A stretch of 64,000 nucleotides of DNA from an uncultured SAR86 cluster bacterium (GTDB lineage Bacteria; Pseudomonadota; Gammaproteobacteria; Magnimaribacterales; D2472), in assembly GCA_902599315.1 (NCBI GenBank), contig CACKEY010000001.1, positions 299,328 to 363,327 of the forward strand, written 5' to 3'. The notes beneath the pieces were generated by a model that did no database searches, was not told where the DNA came from, and saw only the letters and a program-made list of their open reading frames with translations. Each line of letters starts with the position of its first letter. Positions within the stretch are counted from its first letter, which is position 1. This document shows, one piece after another, positions 55,950 to 64,000 of this stretch. The translations under genes were made by a program, and so were the position numbers.

Positions 55950-57146
55950 ATGAAAATATTATGCGTTTTATACGATGACCCCAAAGAGGGTATGCCTTCA
56001 AGCTATCCGCTAAAGGAATTGCCTAAACTTGAGAAATACCCCGATGGCATGACATTGCCTAGTCCAAAAGGAAGAGATTTTAATGCAGGTGAGCTTCTTG
56101 GATGTGTGTCTGGTGAACTTGGACTCAGAAAGTTTTTAGAAGATAGGGGACATACATTGGTTGTTACGTCTGATAAAGATGCTGATGGATGTATAGCAGA
56201 CAAAGAATTAGTTGATGCAGATGTTGTTATCTCTCAGCCATTTTGGCCATATTATCTAACAAGAAAAAGAATTGAAAGTGCGCCAAATTTAAAGATGGCC
56301 ATTACAGCAGGCATTGGCTCAGATCATGTGGATTTACAAGCCGCTATGGATAACAAAGTTGATGTAGTTGAAGTAACCTACTGTAATTCAAGGTCAGTTG
56401 CAGAACATATCGTTATGATGATACTTGCATTGGTTAGGGATTATCACAACCAGCACAGGATAGTGAATGAAGGTGGATGGCATATCGCAGACGCTGTTAA
56501 GAGATCTTATGATGTAGAAGGAATGCACATAGGTACAATTGCAGCAGGACGCATTGGCTATGATATGTTAAGAAAAATGCATCCATTTGATGTGCATCTT
56601 CATTATTTTGATAAACACAGATTGAGCTCAGATCAAGAAGAGGCACTGAATCTGACTTATCATGAATCTGTTGAATCTTTAGTTGCAGCTTGTGATGTCA
56701 TAAACATCAGTTGTCCTCTTCATCCTGAAACTGAGCATTTATTTAATGATGATTTGATTAGTAAATGTAAACCTGGAGCTTATATTATCAATACTGCGCG
56801 CGGGAAAATATGTGATAAAGATGCAATTGTAAGAGCATTAGAGTCCGGTCAACTTAGTGGATATGCAGGTGATGTATGGTTTCCTCAACCTGCACCAAAT
56901 GATCACGTTTGGAGAACCATGCCGCATCATGGCATGACTCCCCATACATCTGGTACCTCACTATCGGCGCAAACAAGGTATGCAGACGGCGTAAGAGAAA
57001 TATTAGAGTGTTTTTTTGATGGAGAAGAAATCAGGAATCAGTATTTAATTGTTCAAGATGGAGATCTTGCAGGGATGGGAGCTCATTCATATACCAAAGG
57101 AACAGCAACGGGTGGATCAGAAGAGGCAGCTAAGTTTAAGAAATAA
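55950..57146 (+). CDS. fdh: NAD-dependent formate dehydrogenase
   Basis: A 398-residue metal-free D-2-hydroxyacid dehydrogenase-type enzyme that oxidises formate to CO2 with NAD. It matches the methylotroph enzyme of Pseudomonas sp. 101 along its length: KILCVLYDDPKEGMP, VISQPFWPYYLT, GIGSDHVDLQAAMD, the cofactor loop GTIAAGRIGYDML, INTARGKICDKDAI with the catalytic arginine, and QPAPNDHVWRTMPHHGMTPH carrying the Gln and His of the active site. An AGGAGAG SD precedes the ATG. It follows fhs after 30 bases, a direct formate-producing and formate-consuming pair. Confidence 0.95.
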   Translation: MKILCVLYDDPKEGMPSSYPLKELPKLEKYPDGMTLPSPKGRDFNAGELLGCVSGELGLRKFLEDRGHTLVVTSDKDADGCIADKELVDADVVISQPFWPYYLTRKRIESAPNLKMAITAGIGSDHVDLQAAMDNKVDVVEVTYCNSRSVAEHIVMMILALVRDYHNQHRIVNEGGWHIADAVKRSYDVEGMHIGTIAAGRIGYDMLRKMHPFDVHLHYFDKHRLSSDQEEALNLTYHESVESLVAACDVINISCPLHPETEHLFNDDLISKCKPGAYIINTARGKICDKDAIVRALESGQLSGYAGDVWFPQPAPNDHVWRTMPHHGMTPHTSGTSLSAQTRYADGVREILECFFDGEEIRNQYLIVQDGDLAGMGAHSYTKGTATGGSEEAAKFKK

Positions 57147-57206
57147 CTTCATATTACCAAGGCAAAAAAACAAATGAAATTGGTTGATGTGAATTTACTT
57201 TTTTAG

Positions 57207-57668
57207 ATGAAAAACAATCTAATTGCTGGTTTTGGAGGATTTTTATGCATTGCAGTGCTTTCATACCTCAACTCGTTAGATGAGACCAACCTATGGTTGA
57301 TACCTCCATTTGGTGCAAGCATGGTCTTAGTCATGGCAGTTAATGAGAGCCCTTTAGCTCATCCAAAAAATGTTTTCTTTGGTCATCTCATATCAGCTTT
57401 TGCAGGAGTATTGGTATTTTGGATCTTAGGATATTCAGCTATAAGTTTGGGACTAGGCGTTGGATTAGCAATATTTTTAATGATGGTAACTGACACCATT
57501 CACCCTCCAGCAGGAGCAAATCCTATTATTGCGATTCTTGGTGCAAAAGGCATGAGTTTTATTATAATGCCAGTAGCAATTGGAGCATTTTTTATAGTGC
57601 TATTTGCAGTTATTTATAATAAATTGTTGCATAGGAAATATTTTTCTCTAGAAGATTTTAGAAATTGA
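57207..57668 (+). CDS. HPP family integral membrane protein
   Basis: A 153-residue protein with about four hydrophobic segments and the family motif DTIHPPAGANPIIAILG. The first part contains LIPPFGASMVLVMAVNESPLAHPKN. HPP proteins have been linked to nitrite transport in plants and cyanobacteria; in this context a role in moving a small anion such as formate would be attractive but there is no evidence. It sits between fdh and the MetF-like gene on the same strand. Confidence 0.82.
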   Translation: MKNNLIAGFGGFLCIAVLSYLNSLDETNLWLIPPFGASMVLVMAVNESPLAHPKNVFFGHLISAFAGVLVFWILGYSAISLGLGVGLAIFLMMVTDTIHPPAGANPIIAILGAKGMSFIIMPVAIGAFFIVLFAVIYNKLLHRKYFSLEDFRN

Positions 57669-57714
57669 GAAAGCTTTGTCATTTTCATAGGCTATTATTT
57701 CCAACCTTATAATC

Positions 57715-58581
57715 ATGGAGCAAAAGATAAATACATTTTCTCAAAAACTCGTAGAGAGTTATTCAATTGAAGTGACTCCAAGGTCCGCAGCAAATATTGA
57801 ATCTTTCAAAGAGGTCTTGCCTCAAAATACGAGAGTCTATATTGCTCATATTGAAGATGAAGATATTCAATCAATGGTCAATACTGCAAAAAGACTTAAT
57901 GATGAGGGCTTTCACGCTATGCCCCATTTTCCTGCAAGAGCTATCCAAAATGAGGCTGTATTAAATCATTGGATCTCGATGTATAAGAATGAGGCTGGAG
58001 TTGATGAAGCGCTTTTATTAGCTGGCGGACGATCAAAACCATTGGGAGATTTTGAATCCTCGATTGAATTAATTGAATCAGGCAAATTTGATCAAGCTGG
58101 GTTTAAAAGATTGCATATTGCTGGTCATCCAGAAGGTAACAAAGATATAGATCCAGATGGAGGCGAAACTAATGTTTCACAAGCTCTCTCTTGGAAACAG
58201 GAATTTTCAAATAGAACAGATGCTTCTATGGCCATAACTACTCAGTTTTGTTTTGATGCAGCTGTTGTTAAAAAGTGGGCGGATAACATTAAAAGCAATG
58301 GAATTGATATACCCATCCATATTGGTATTGCAGGACCTGCAAAACTCCAAACATTAATTAAATTTTCAATTGAGTGTGGAGTAGGGGCATCAATGAAAGT
58401 TCTTACAAAACGTGCAAGAGACATTACAAAGCTTTTGCTGCCTTACAAACCAACTCAAATATTAAATGATTTAGGAGAGTATAAATCTCAAGATCCTTCT
58501 TTTAACATCGAACAAGTTCATTTTTTTCCTTTGGGTGGAATCAAAAAAGCTGCTGAGTGGGCAAAGGAATATAGTAACTAA
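57715..58581 (+). CDS. Methylenetetrahydrofolate reductase-like protein
   Basis: A 288-residue TIM-barrel protein of the MetF superfamily: SIEVTPRSAANIESF, FHAMPHFPARAI, ALLLAGGRSKP, FKRLHIAGHPEGN, TQFCFDAAVVKKW and HIGIAGPA. It is divergent from E. coli MetF and resembles the forms found beside DmdA-like and dimethylglycine dehydrogenase genes in marine bacteria, where it is thought to oxidise 5-methyl-THF to methylene-THF. Start at ATG 57715; a TATAAT ends only one base before it. The gene is followed by an AT-rich hairpin and then a DmdA-like gene. Confidence 0.85.
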   Translation: MEQKINTFSQKLVESYSIEVTPRSAANIESFKEVLPQNTRVYIAHIEDEDIQSMVNTAKRLNDEGFHAMPHFPARAIQNEAVLNHWISMYKNEAGVDEALLLAGGRSKPLGDFESSIELIESGKFDQAGFKRLHIAGHPEGNKDIDPDGGETNVSQALSWKQEFSNRTDASMAITTQFCFDAAVVKKWADNIKSNGIDIPIHIGIAGPAKLQTLIKFSIECGVGASMKVLTKRARDITKLLLPYKPTQILNDLGEYKSQDPSFNIEQVHFFPLGGIKKAAEWAKEYSN

Positions 58582-58591
58582 AATCTTTAAA

Positions 58592-58629
58592 AAAATAGCT
58601 GTTTTTTCATTGAAAAAAGTGACTATTTT
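58592..58629 (+). terminator. AT-rich hairpin after the MetF-like gene
   Basis: Outer arms AAAATAG and CTATTTT pair perfectly, with an inner TTTTTTC-ATT-GAAAAAA stem and a small internal loop. It begins 10 bases after the MetF-like stop. It could end the fhs-fdh transcript or act on the RNA before the DmdA-like gene. The low GC content makes it a weak terminator, so the call is tentative. Confidence 0.35.
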
Positions 58630-58658
58630 ATCTAAAAAAACCGTGATAGCATGCTCGT

Positions 58659-59792
58659 ATGTTTAAGACTTCACAACTAGTTTTTAATCCAAGAGTAAGA
58701 AAGTCACCATTCTTTCTTTCAACAATAAAGCATGGTGCTAGTGCCTTCACTATATATAACCACATGTATTTGCCAATTAGCTATGAAGGGGTTATTGAAG
58801 ATTACAACAATGTGCTAAATGGTGTTCAATTGTGGGATGTTGGAGTTGAGAGACAAATCCAGATTAAAGGTCCTGATGCGGAGGCACTGTCACAATTTTT
58901 GACTCCTAGAGATATTAAAAAATGTGCTGTTGGTCAAGCAATGTATGCCCCATTTTTAGATTTCAATGGAGGATTTTTGAATGATCCAGTTATGCTAAAG
59001 ATAAGTGAGGATTGCTACTGGTTTTCAATTGCTGATGGAGACTCACTATTATGGGCCCAAGCTTTAGCTGCGGGATATAAATTTGAAGTAGTGGTTGATG
59101 AGCCAGATGTTTCTCCATTGCAAGTTCAAGGACCAAATTCAGCAAAATTAATGTCTAAAGTATTTGGAGATTGGATTGATGATCTTGGCTTCTATAAATT
59201 TAAAGAAGTGAATCATAAGGGCATTCCTATGGTAATTGCTAGAATGGGATATAGCAGAGAACTCTGTTATGAACTCTTTCTTCAGGATCATTCCAAGGGT
59301 GACGAGTTATGGTCGATTTTATGGGAGGCAGGCAAGGATCTAAATATTTCACCTGGAGGCCCAAACATTATTCTTCGACTGGAAGGAGGTATATTGAGCT
59401 ATGGAGGTGATTTTGATAGATCAAATAATCCTTTTGAGGTTGGTTTAGAGTGGATGATCGATCTTAATCAAGAAGATGATTTTATTGGCAAAGAGGCACT
59501 TCGAGAAATTAAATTCAAGGGCCCATCAAGAAAATTAATGGGAGCTGAAATTGAGGGCGATCCAATAAATTATTCAAATCAGGAACATTTCCCTGTTTTA
59601 GTTGATGGAGAGATTATTGGTTCTATGAATACCATGACGTATTCACCAAGGCTAGAGAAAAATCTTTCCTATGTATTTTTAGATATCAAGTATGCAAAAG
59701 TCGGCCAAGAAATAGTAATTTCTGCGCCCGATGAAGATCTTAAAGCAAAAGTAGTAGATATTCCTTGGTTAAAGAGAGCAAGAAAAAATTAA
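58659..59792 (+). CDS. DmdA/GcvT-fold THF-dependent methyltransferase, paralogue 1
   Basis: A 377-residue protein with the aminomethyltransferase (T-protein) fold. It has RVRKSPFFLSTIKHGASAFT, VQLWDVGVERQIQIKGPDAE, LTPRDIKKCAVG, GGFLNDPVMLK with the conserved aspartate, and the THF-site stretch YSRELCYELF. WDVGVERQ and LTPRD are features shared with DMSP demethylase DmdA more than with glycine cleavage GcvT. It would transfer a methyl group from an unknown substrate to THF; whether the substrate is DMSP cannot be told here. No glycine cleavage H or P genes are nearby, which also argues against GcvT. Confidence 0.8.
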   Translation: MFKTSQLVFNPRVRKSPFFLSTIKHGASAFTIYNHMYLPISYEGVIEDYNNVLNGVQLWDVGVERQIQIKGPDAEALSQFLTPRDIKKCAVGQAMYAPFLDFNGGFLNDPVMLKISEDCYWFSIADGDSLLWAQALAAGYKFEVVVDEPDVSPLQVQGPNSAKLMSKVFGDWIDDLGFYKFKEVNHKGIPMVIARMGYSRELCYELFLQDHSKGDELWSILWEAGKDLNISPGGPNIILRLEGGILSYGGDFDRSNNPFEVGLEWMIDLNQEDDFIGKEALREIKFKGPSRKLMGAEIEGDPINYSNQEHFPVLVDGEIIGSMNTMTYSPRLEKNLSYVFLDIKYAKVGQEIVISAPDEDLKAKVVDIPWLKRARKN

Positions 59793-59797
59793 TTAAG

Positions 59798-59950
59798 CTA
59801 CCAATTTTTTATAATATTTCCCATTATAAAAAACGCGCACATCACATTAATTAAGACAATCACAGTTCTTATTAATGCAATTTTATTATCATGATCCTTG
59901 GTCTTTTCATCACTAAAAGAACCAAGTGCCATTTTCCACAACTCCCACAT
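59798..59950 (-). CDS. Predicted 50-residue membrane peptide of the flavoprotein operon
   Basis: A short frame 12 bases after the stop of the second DmdA-like gene, same strand. It begins MWELWKMALGSFSDEKTKDH, tryptophan-rich then charged, followed by one hydrophobic segment (LIRTVIVLINVMCAFFIMGN) and ends IIKNW. An internal ATG at 59932 preceded by GGGAG at good spacing is an alternative start giving 44 residues. The amphipathic N-terminus, single span and position at the end of the dehydrogenase-methyltransferase row suggest a small membrane anchor or accessory subunit; I know no function. It converges on the DmdA-like paralogue 1, with five bases between the two stops. Confidence 0.55.
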   Translation of the reverse strand: MWELWKMALGSFSDEKTKDHDNKIALIRTVIVLINVMCAFFIMGNIIKNW

Positions 59951-59962
59951 TAATGATAGTCT

Positions 59963-61267
59963 CTAATCAGCGTAATCTAACCCCTTAGATTTTTGAACTT
60001 CCCTTTTATTAGGATTGACAGACTCTCTGAACGGCACATCAACAATTTCACCTTGAGCCGCGACACCAGACTCTTCAGAATATTCATCAGGCAGTCTAAC
60101 CTGTAATTTTGTACCAATTTCTGATGAGTTCCACGGTACCCATCCAAGTGCAACATTAGTTTCTAATTCTGGCGACCACCATGGAGATGTAACATAACCC
60201 ATATCATTTCCGTCTTGATCAGCTACGATCCAGAAGTCCGGAGCATAGTCTGTGATATTTTTCCCGCCAAAAATCATCCCAACCATTCTCATCTTAAATG
60301 GAAAATCTCCGGCATCAATTACATCACGTTGGCGTTCAAGTTCTTTTTTACCAATATAGTCAGCTTTTTTATTTCTAGGCACCTGATAGCTGAGATTAAC
60401 TTGGAATGGAGATGTTTCATGATCTAAGTCTTGGCCCCAGGACAAAATACCTGCCTGAATTCGTCGATGATGAGCTGGTGCAATTACCATTAAACCAAAT
60501 TCTTCTCCAGCTTCAAGAACTCCATTCCAGACAGTTTCTGCATTTTCATGGGAATCTCGAACATATATTTCATATCCTTTCTCTCCAGTAAAACCAGTTT
60601 GACTTATTACAACATCCGCACCTCCTATTTTGGTTTCCATTAAGCCATAATAAGGAACATCTCTAAGTTCTTCTCCTGCTAGTTTTGCCATAAGGTCTTC
60701 AGAAAGAGGACCTTGAATTTGAAGAGGACAGACATCAATTTCATCAATCTCAACATCATATTTCTTAGTTACATTTACGCCCTGTAACCAAAATAATAAG
60801 TCGCTGTCTGAAAGAGAAAACCAAAATTCGTCTTCAGATAATCTTAGTAAGACTGGATCATTTAAAATCCCACCTTTTTCATTGCACAAAATTGCATATT
60901 TTCCATTACCAGGAACTATTTTTGTGGCATCTCTAGTTATCACATAGTCTGTGAAGGCTTCTGCATCTGGACCTTTTACTCTTATTTGCCTTTCAACCGC
61001 AACATTCCACATAGTAACTCTATTTACTAGCGCATCATACTCAACCATTGCTCCACCATCCTCAGGCCTCACATATCCTCGAGGATGATAAATACGATTA
61101 TAAACAGTTGCTCTCCAGCATCCAGCCTCATGAGATAAATGCCAAAAGGGTGATTTTCTTACACGAGTAGAAATCAATAGTTCAGTAGGCGTTCTTCCAC
61201 TCTGCCTTAGATTTATTGGTACTACTCGATCGCTTTGATCAACGCTTGGATGGTTTGGATGTTTCAT
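59963..61267 (-). CDS. DmdA/GcvT-fold THF-dependent methyltransferase, paralogue 2
   Basis: A 434-residue T-protein-fold enzyme related to paralogue 1 but longer at both ends. Shared landmarks: RVRKSPFWHLSHEAGCWRAT, VTMWNVAVERQIRVKGPDAE, VITRDATKIVPG, GGILNDPVLLRLS and FTGEKGYEIYV. The extra N-terminal 30 residues (NLRQSGRTPTELL) and C-terminal tail are not typical of GcvT. A strong AGGGGG SD precedes its ATG. It follows the 864-residue flavoprotein after 40 bases on the same strand and probably acts with it in demethylation. Substrate unknown. Confidence 0.82.
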   Translation of the reverse strand: MKHPNHPSVDQSDRVVPINLRQSGRTPTELLISTRVRKSPFWHLSHEAGCWRATVYNRIYHPRGYVRPEDGGAMVEYDALVNRVTMWNVAVERQIRVKGPDAEAFTDYVITRDATKIVPGNGKYAILCNEKGGILNDPVLLRLSEDEFWFSLSDSDLLFWLQGVNVTKKYDVEIDEIDVCPLQIQGPLSEDLMAKLAGEELRDVPYYGLMETKIGGADVVISQTGFTGEKGYEIYVRDSHENAETVWNGVLEAGEEFGLMVIAPAHHRRIQAGILSWGQDLDHETSPFQVNLSYQVPRNKKADYIGKKELERQRDVIDAGDFPFKMRMVGMIFGGKNITDYAPDFWIVADQDGNDMGYVTSPWWSPELETNVALGWVPWNSSEIGTKLQVRLPDEYSEESGVAAQGEIVDVPFRESVNPNKREVQKSKGLDYAD

Positions 61268-61307
61268 TTTGTTTCCCCCTATAAATGAATATTATATTGT
61301 AAATTAT

Positions 61308-63902
61308 TTATGCACGAACTCTCTGATTTTTTGGATCATATAGAGAACCCTTGCCAACTATTTGCACCGTCATTGGATATATTCCATCGCCGTTTTCATT
61401 AAAATATTCCAATAACAGTGATTTACCAACTTCGGCAATGTTATTAGGTAAATACCCCATGACAACAAATTTTTTAATCGATGGACAATAAGACATTCCA
61501 GTTGTATAAGACCTTCTTCCTTTACTATCGATGGGAACTTCTCCTGTCGCGGGATCAATAATTGGAGAGATGCCAACAGGATATCTTGGAACACCTGAAA
61601 CGTTTAAATCATCTAATGTCATGGTGCAAAGAATAGCGCATGGTTTATTTTCTCGATGAGACAAGTGAGCAGCCTTACCGTGAAAATCTGCTTCTTTTAC
61701 AAGGGGTCTTTGGATTGCTGCTTCGATGGCAGTATATTCTGTTTCAAGATCTGCACCTTGAAGTCTAAAGCTTTTTTCAAGACGTCTGCTATTTGCATAT
61801 GTTTCTATTCCGACTGGAACTACTCCGACTTCAAGAAGTGAATCATATAATGCCAAACCATCATCTTTATCATTGTTAAAGTATATTTCCCATCCACTTT
61901 CACCAACGTATGAAATTCTAGCTGCCCAAACATCAACTTTTTTACCACTAGACAAATTGAGAGTTAAATTTTTTGAGGTGACGAAAGGAAAATTTTTAAT
62001 ATCAATTTCATTCGGATCTACAAAATTGCTTAATGCGCTTACTGCTTTTGGCCCCCATAAACCAAGGGTTGTAATATCATGAGTTCTAATATTTATGTCT
62101 GCGTTTAATCCATTATCATCTCTGTAGTTACGCAGCATTACCCAATCACGATTTCCATCAGCACCACCAGTTACAACTCTATAACTATCATTTCCTAAAC
62201 GAGAAATGGTTAGGTCAGCATGCACTCCACCGTCTTCATCAAGAAAGTTTGTATAGATAACCTTACCTTCGGGAGTATTGCCCCCAACTTTTGCTACTGA
62301 CAGGTATTCCAACATGCGCTCAGCATCAGGACCTTTTATATCCATAATGGGGAAGTGAGATAAGTTAATCATGCCCACAGAATCACTCATAGCAAGATGC
62401 TCAGCATTAGCAACATCATAGGGCACATGACGAGTATCCCATTCATTTTCTCTTATTGGTACATCATTTATAAATTGTTCAAGTTTTTCCCTGTTGGTTG
62501 TATAAGCAAGAGCTCTTTCCCAACCTGCAACCTCATTTTCAAAATGACCACCAAGCTCTTTTTCTCTTTCATAGAATGGGCTTACAAACATTTCTCTTTG
62601 CGTAATATATGGTTCTCTCGGGTGAACAGCAGGCGTATAGATAGTTTGAGAGTTCTCAAATGCTCTTGTTTTGACAAATTCTTTCTCTTTTTGATGCGGA
62701 TAGAATCTTGATATATCGAAAGAATGCATGTCTACTTGAGTTTTTCCATTGATCATGGCTTCAGCACATAGTCTGGCGCAACCCGGCCCGTCTTTAACCC
62801 AAACAGCTTCACACAACCAAAATCCTCTTACCTCAGGACTTTCACCAATTAAAGAGCCTGCATCAGCTGTCACAGATAGAAGTCCATTAAATGAACTTTT
62901 TTCATCCCAACCTAATTCACTAAGTATTGGAGTTGTTTCAAAAGCTTTTTCAAGAGGCTCCGCGATTTCTTCAAGTTCTAAATATCTCATAGAATCAGAC
63001 AACATAGTTTTGTCAGGATTTCCTATATCTGCGGGATCAACTAACCGAGGATTTTTGTCCTCATAAAATCCCCATTCGAGCATGCCACCATGAAATTTTC
63101 CAGTATCTCTAACATAAGCTGAATTACCTTGATCTCTGAGAAGTGGATAAACAAGCATTTCTTCCGTATCTTGAATCTCTTCATACGGTCCAAAAAATAA
63201 CAGTGGATGTTCCAGAGGCATTAATGGAACTCCCACTCCAGCCATCTCACCCATTAATGGTCCCCAGATTCCTGAGGCAATAACAACCTTATTAGTTTTG
63301 ATAATCCCTCTATCGGTTTTGACAGCAACAATTTTTCCATTTTCTATTTCAAAGCCTGTGGCTGGTGTATTTGTAAATGTTTTAAGTGCACCTTTTTCTT
63401 TAGCAGTTTCTACAGCAAAGTTGACCACTTCTTGTGATCGAGGAACTACCAAACCTGCATCTGGATCCCACATAGCGCCAATCATAGAGTCTTCTTCGAG
63501 TAAGGGAAACTTTTCAACTGCTTCAGCTGCTGATATTAATCTAACATTTGTACCAAATGCTTTTCCTGATGCAACTTTTCGTTTAAGTTCTTCCCATCTT
63601 GCTACATCACCTTTTCGGCAGATTTCAAGACCACCCTTTTTTAAAAAAAAGCCATTGTCTTCGTAAAACTTTCTACTAAAGTTTGTTGTCCAACAACCCA
63701 ATTTATCGTGGGTAGTGTTGTATACAAAATCTGACGCATGTGCAGTGGAAGCAATATCAGAAGGAATGATTGTTGATTTTTCTAATCCAACAATATTTTT
63801 TTGACCTAATTCTGTCAGCCAATATGCCAACATAGATCCGACTATGCCACCAACTCCTACGATTACTACTTCAGCATCTGTGGGAAATTTAGAAGATTCC
63901 AT
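61308..63902 (-). CDS. FAD-dependent dimethylglycine/sarcosine dehydrogenase-like protein with THF domain
   Basis: An 864-residue two-part enzyme. The N-terminal part is a DAO-type flavoprotein with the dinucleotide loop GVGGIVGSMLAYWL and a histidine in ASTAHASDFV at the place of the covalent-FAD histidine of dimethylglycine dehydrogenase; the FAO middle domain follows to about residue 420. The C-terminal part is a GcvT-type folate domain (SHFPIMDIKGPDAERML, SYVGESGWEIYF) and a GCV_T C-domain. Such enzymes oxidise an N-methyl group and hand the one-carbon unit to THF as methylene-THF. The exact amine is unknown. First gene of the leftward row with paralogue 2 and the small peptide. Confidence 0.85.
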   Translation of the reverse strand: MESSKFPTDAEVVIVGVGGIVGSMLAYWLTELGQKNIVGLEKSTIIPSDIASTAHASDFVYNTTHDKLGCWTTNFSRKFYEDNGFFLKKGGLEICRKGDVARWEELKRKVASGKAFGTNVRLISAAEAVEKFPLLEEDSMIGAMWDPDAGLVVPRSQEVVNFAVETAKEKGALKTFTNTPATGFEIENGKIVAVKTDRGIIKTNKVVIASGIWGPLMGEMAGVGVPLMPLEHPLLFFGPYEEIQDTEEMLVYPLLRDQGNSAYVRDTGKFHGGMLEWGFYEDKNPRLVDPADIGNPDKTMLSDSMRYLELEEIAEPLEKAFETTPILSELGWDEKSSFNGLLSVTADAGSLIGESPEVRGFWLCEAVWVKDGPGCARLCAEAMINGKTQVDMHSFDISRFYPHQKEKEFVKTRAFENSQTIYTPAVHPREPYITQREMFVSPFYEREKELGGHFENEVAGWERALAYTTNREKLEQFINDVPIRENEWDTRHVPYDVANAEHLAMSDSVGMINLSHFPIMDIKGPDAERMLEYLSVAKVGGNTPEGKVIYTNFLDEDGGVHADLTISRLGNDSYRVVTGGADGNRDWVMLRNYRDDNGLNADINIRTHDITTLGLWGPKAVSALSNFVDPNEIDIKNFPFVTSKNLTLNLSSGKKVDVWAARISYVGESGWEIYFNNDKDDGLALYDSLLEVGVVPVGIETYANSRRLEKSFRLQGADLETEYTAIEAAIQRPLVKEADFHGKAAHLSHRENKPCAILCTMTLDDLNVSGVPRYPVGISPIIDPATGEVPIDSKGRRSYTTGMSYCPSIKKFVVMGYLPNNIAEVGKSLLLEYFNENGDGIYPMTVQIVGKGSLYDPKNQRVRA

Positions 63903-64000
63903 AATACCTCGTTATAAATTTTCGTAATCTAGAATATAGCTACAATATAAACCCTGCATATATGTCTGTCTATCGAAAAATTTCTCAATTTATGTATAAA
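63903..64000. other. AT-rich upstream region of the flavoprotein gene
   Basis: The last 98 bases of the window. They should contain the promoter of the leftward flavoprotein operon; a CGAGGTATT sequence next to the ATG offers a GAGG ribosome-binding site. No gene start or repeat can be recognised before the window ends. Confidence 0.4.

Noticed and set aside
57171-57206. Ten-codon frame before the HPP gene as a leader peptide
   Set aside because: Too short, no conserved feature and no regulatory codons.
1-64000. CRISPR arrays, insertion sequences, prophage, rRNA or attachment sites
   Set aside because: Read for repeated spacers, transposase or integrase motifs and terminal inverted repeats; none found.

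Overview
The window is a densely packed, AT-rich chromosomal segment of a free-living, streamlined marine-type gammaproteobacterium. Gene content (LptD/SurA outer membrane biogenesis, Coq7 ubiquinone synthesis, Fis, TonB-like protein, RpoD) and gene order, which repeatedly matches what I remember of pseudomonads with intervening genes trimmed out, point to Gammaproteobacteria. Low GC, overlaps of 1-4 bases and almost no spacer DNA suggest an oceanic lineage such as SAR86; that name is inference. I see no insertion sequences, prophage, CRISPR array or rRNA.

Layout. 0-9.6 kb: recG (cut by the window edge), a YeeZ-like epimerase, then yicC-gmk-rpoZ-spoT-ridA-pyrB rightward (RNA turnover, GMP kinase, RNA polymerase omega, ppGpp enzyme, pyrimidine synthesis), meeting leftward rph-pyrE-ribE. 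9.6-12.3 kb: a lipoprotein amidohydrolase and a partner that has lost its metal ligands. 12.3-24.3 kb: rpsU-yqeY, divergent tsaD-folB-folK, then the leftward lptD-surA-pdxA-ksgA-apaH-cca-folM-kinase block. 24.4-31.7 kb: an SDR, amgK-murU (peptidoglycan sugar recycling), rpe, a DUF192 protein and trpEGDC. 31.8-36.6 kb: leftward histidine phosphatase, fis-purH-purD-coq7 and a small secreted protein. 36.6-43 kb: rsmE-gshB-tonB-like-ruvX-dnaG-rpoD and a CAU tRNA.

43-49.4 kb: a zinc-acquisition cluster, all leftward: a 39-residue predicted membrane peptide, znuC-znuB-znuA, a long COG0523 GTPase, a WD40 propeller protein and a second COG0523 GTPase. A perfect 21-base repeat containing an imperfect dyad sits upstream of the znu operon and again directly upstream of the second GTPase, and is the best candidate here for an undescribed zinc-responsive operator.

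49.5-54.1 kb: OYE-family oxidoreductase, DUF411 protein, aldehyde dehydrogenase, malonyl-CoA decarboxylase. 54.2-63.9 kb: a one-carbon island with formate-THF ligase, NAD formate dehydrogenase, an HPP membrane protein, a MetF-like reductase, two DmdA/GcvT-fold proteins, a 50-residue membrane peptide and an 864-residue dimethylglycine/sarcosine dehydrogenase-like flavoprotein. Together they can be read as a route that moves methyl groups from an unknown methylated substrate onto tetrahydrofolate and oxidises them through formate to CO2 with NADH formation; FolD, needed for the middle step, is not in the window.
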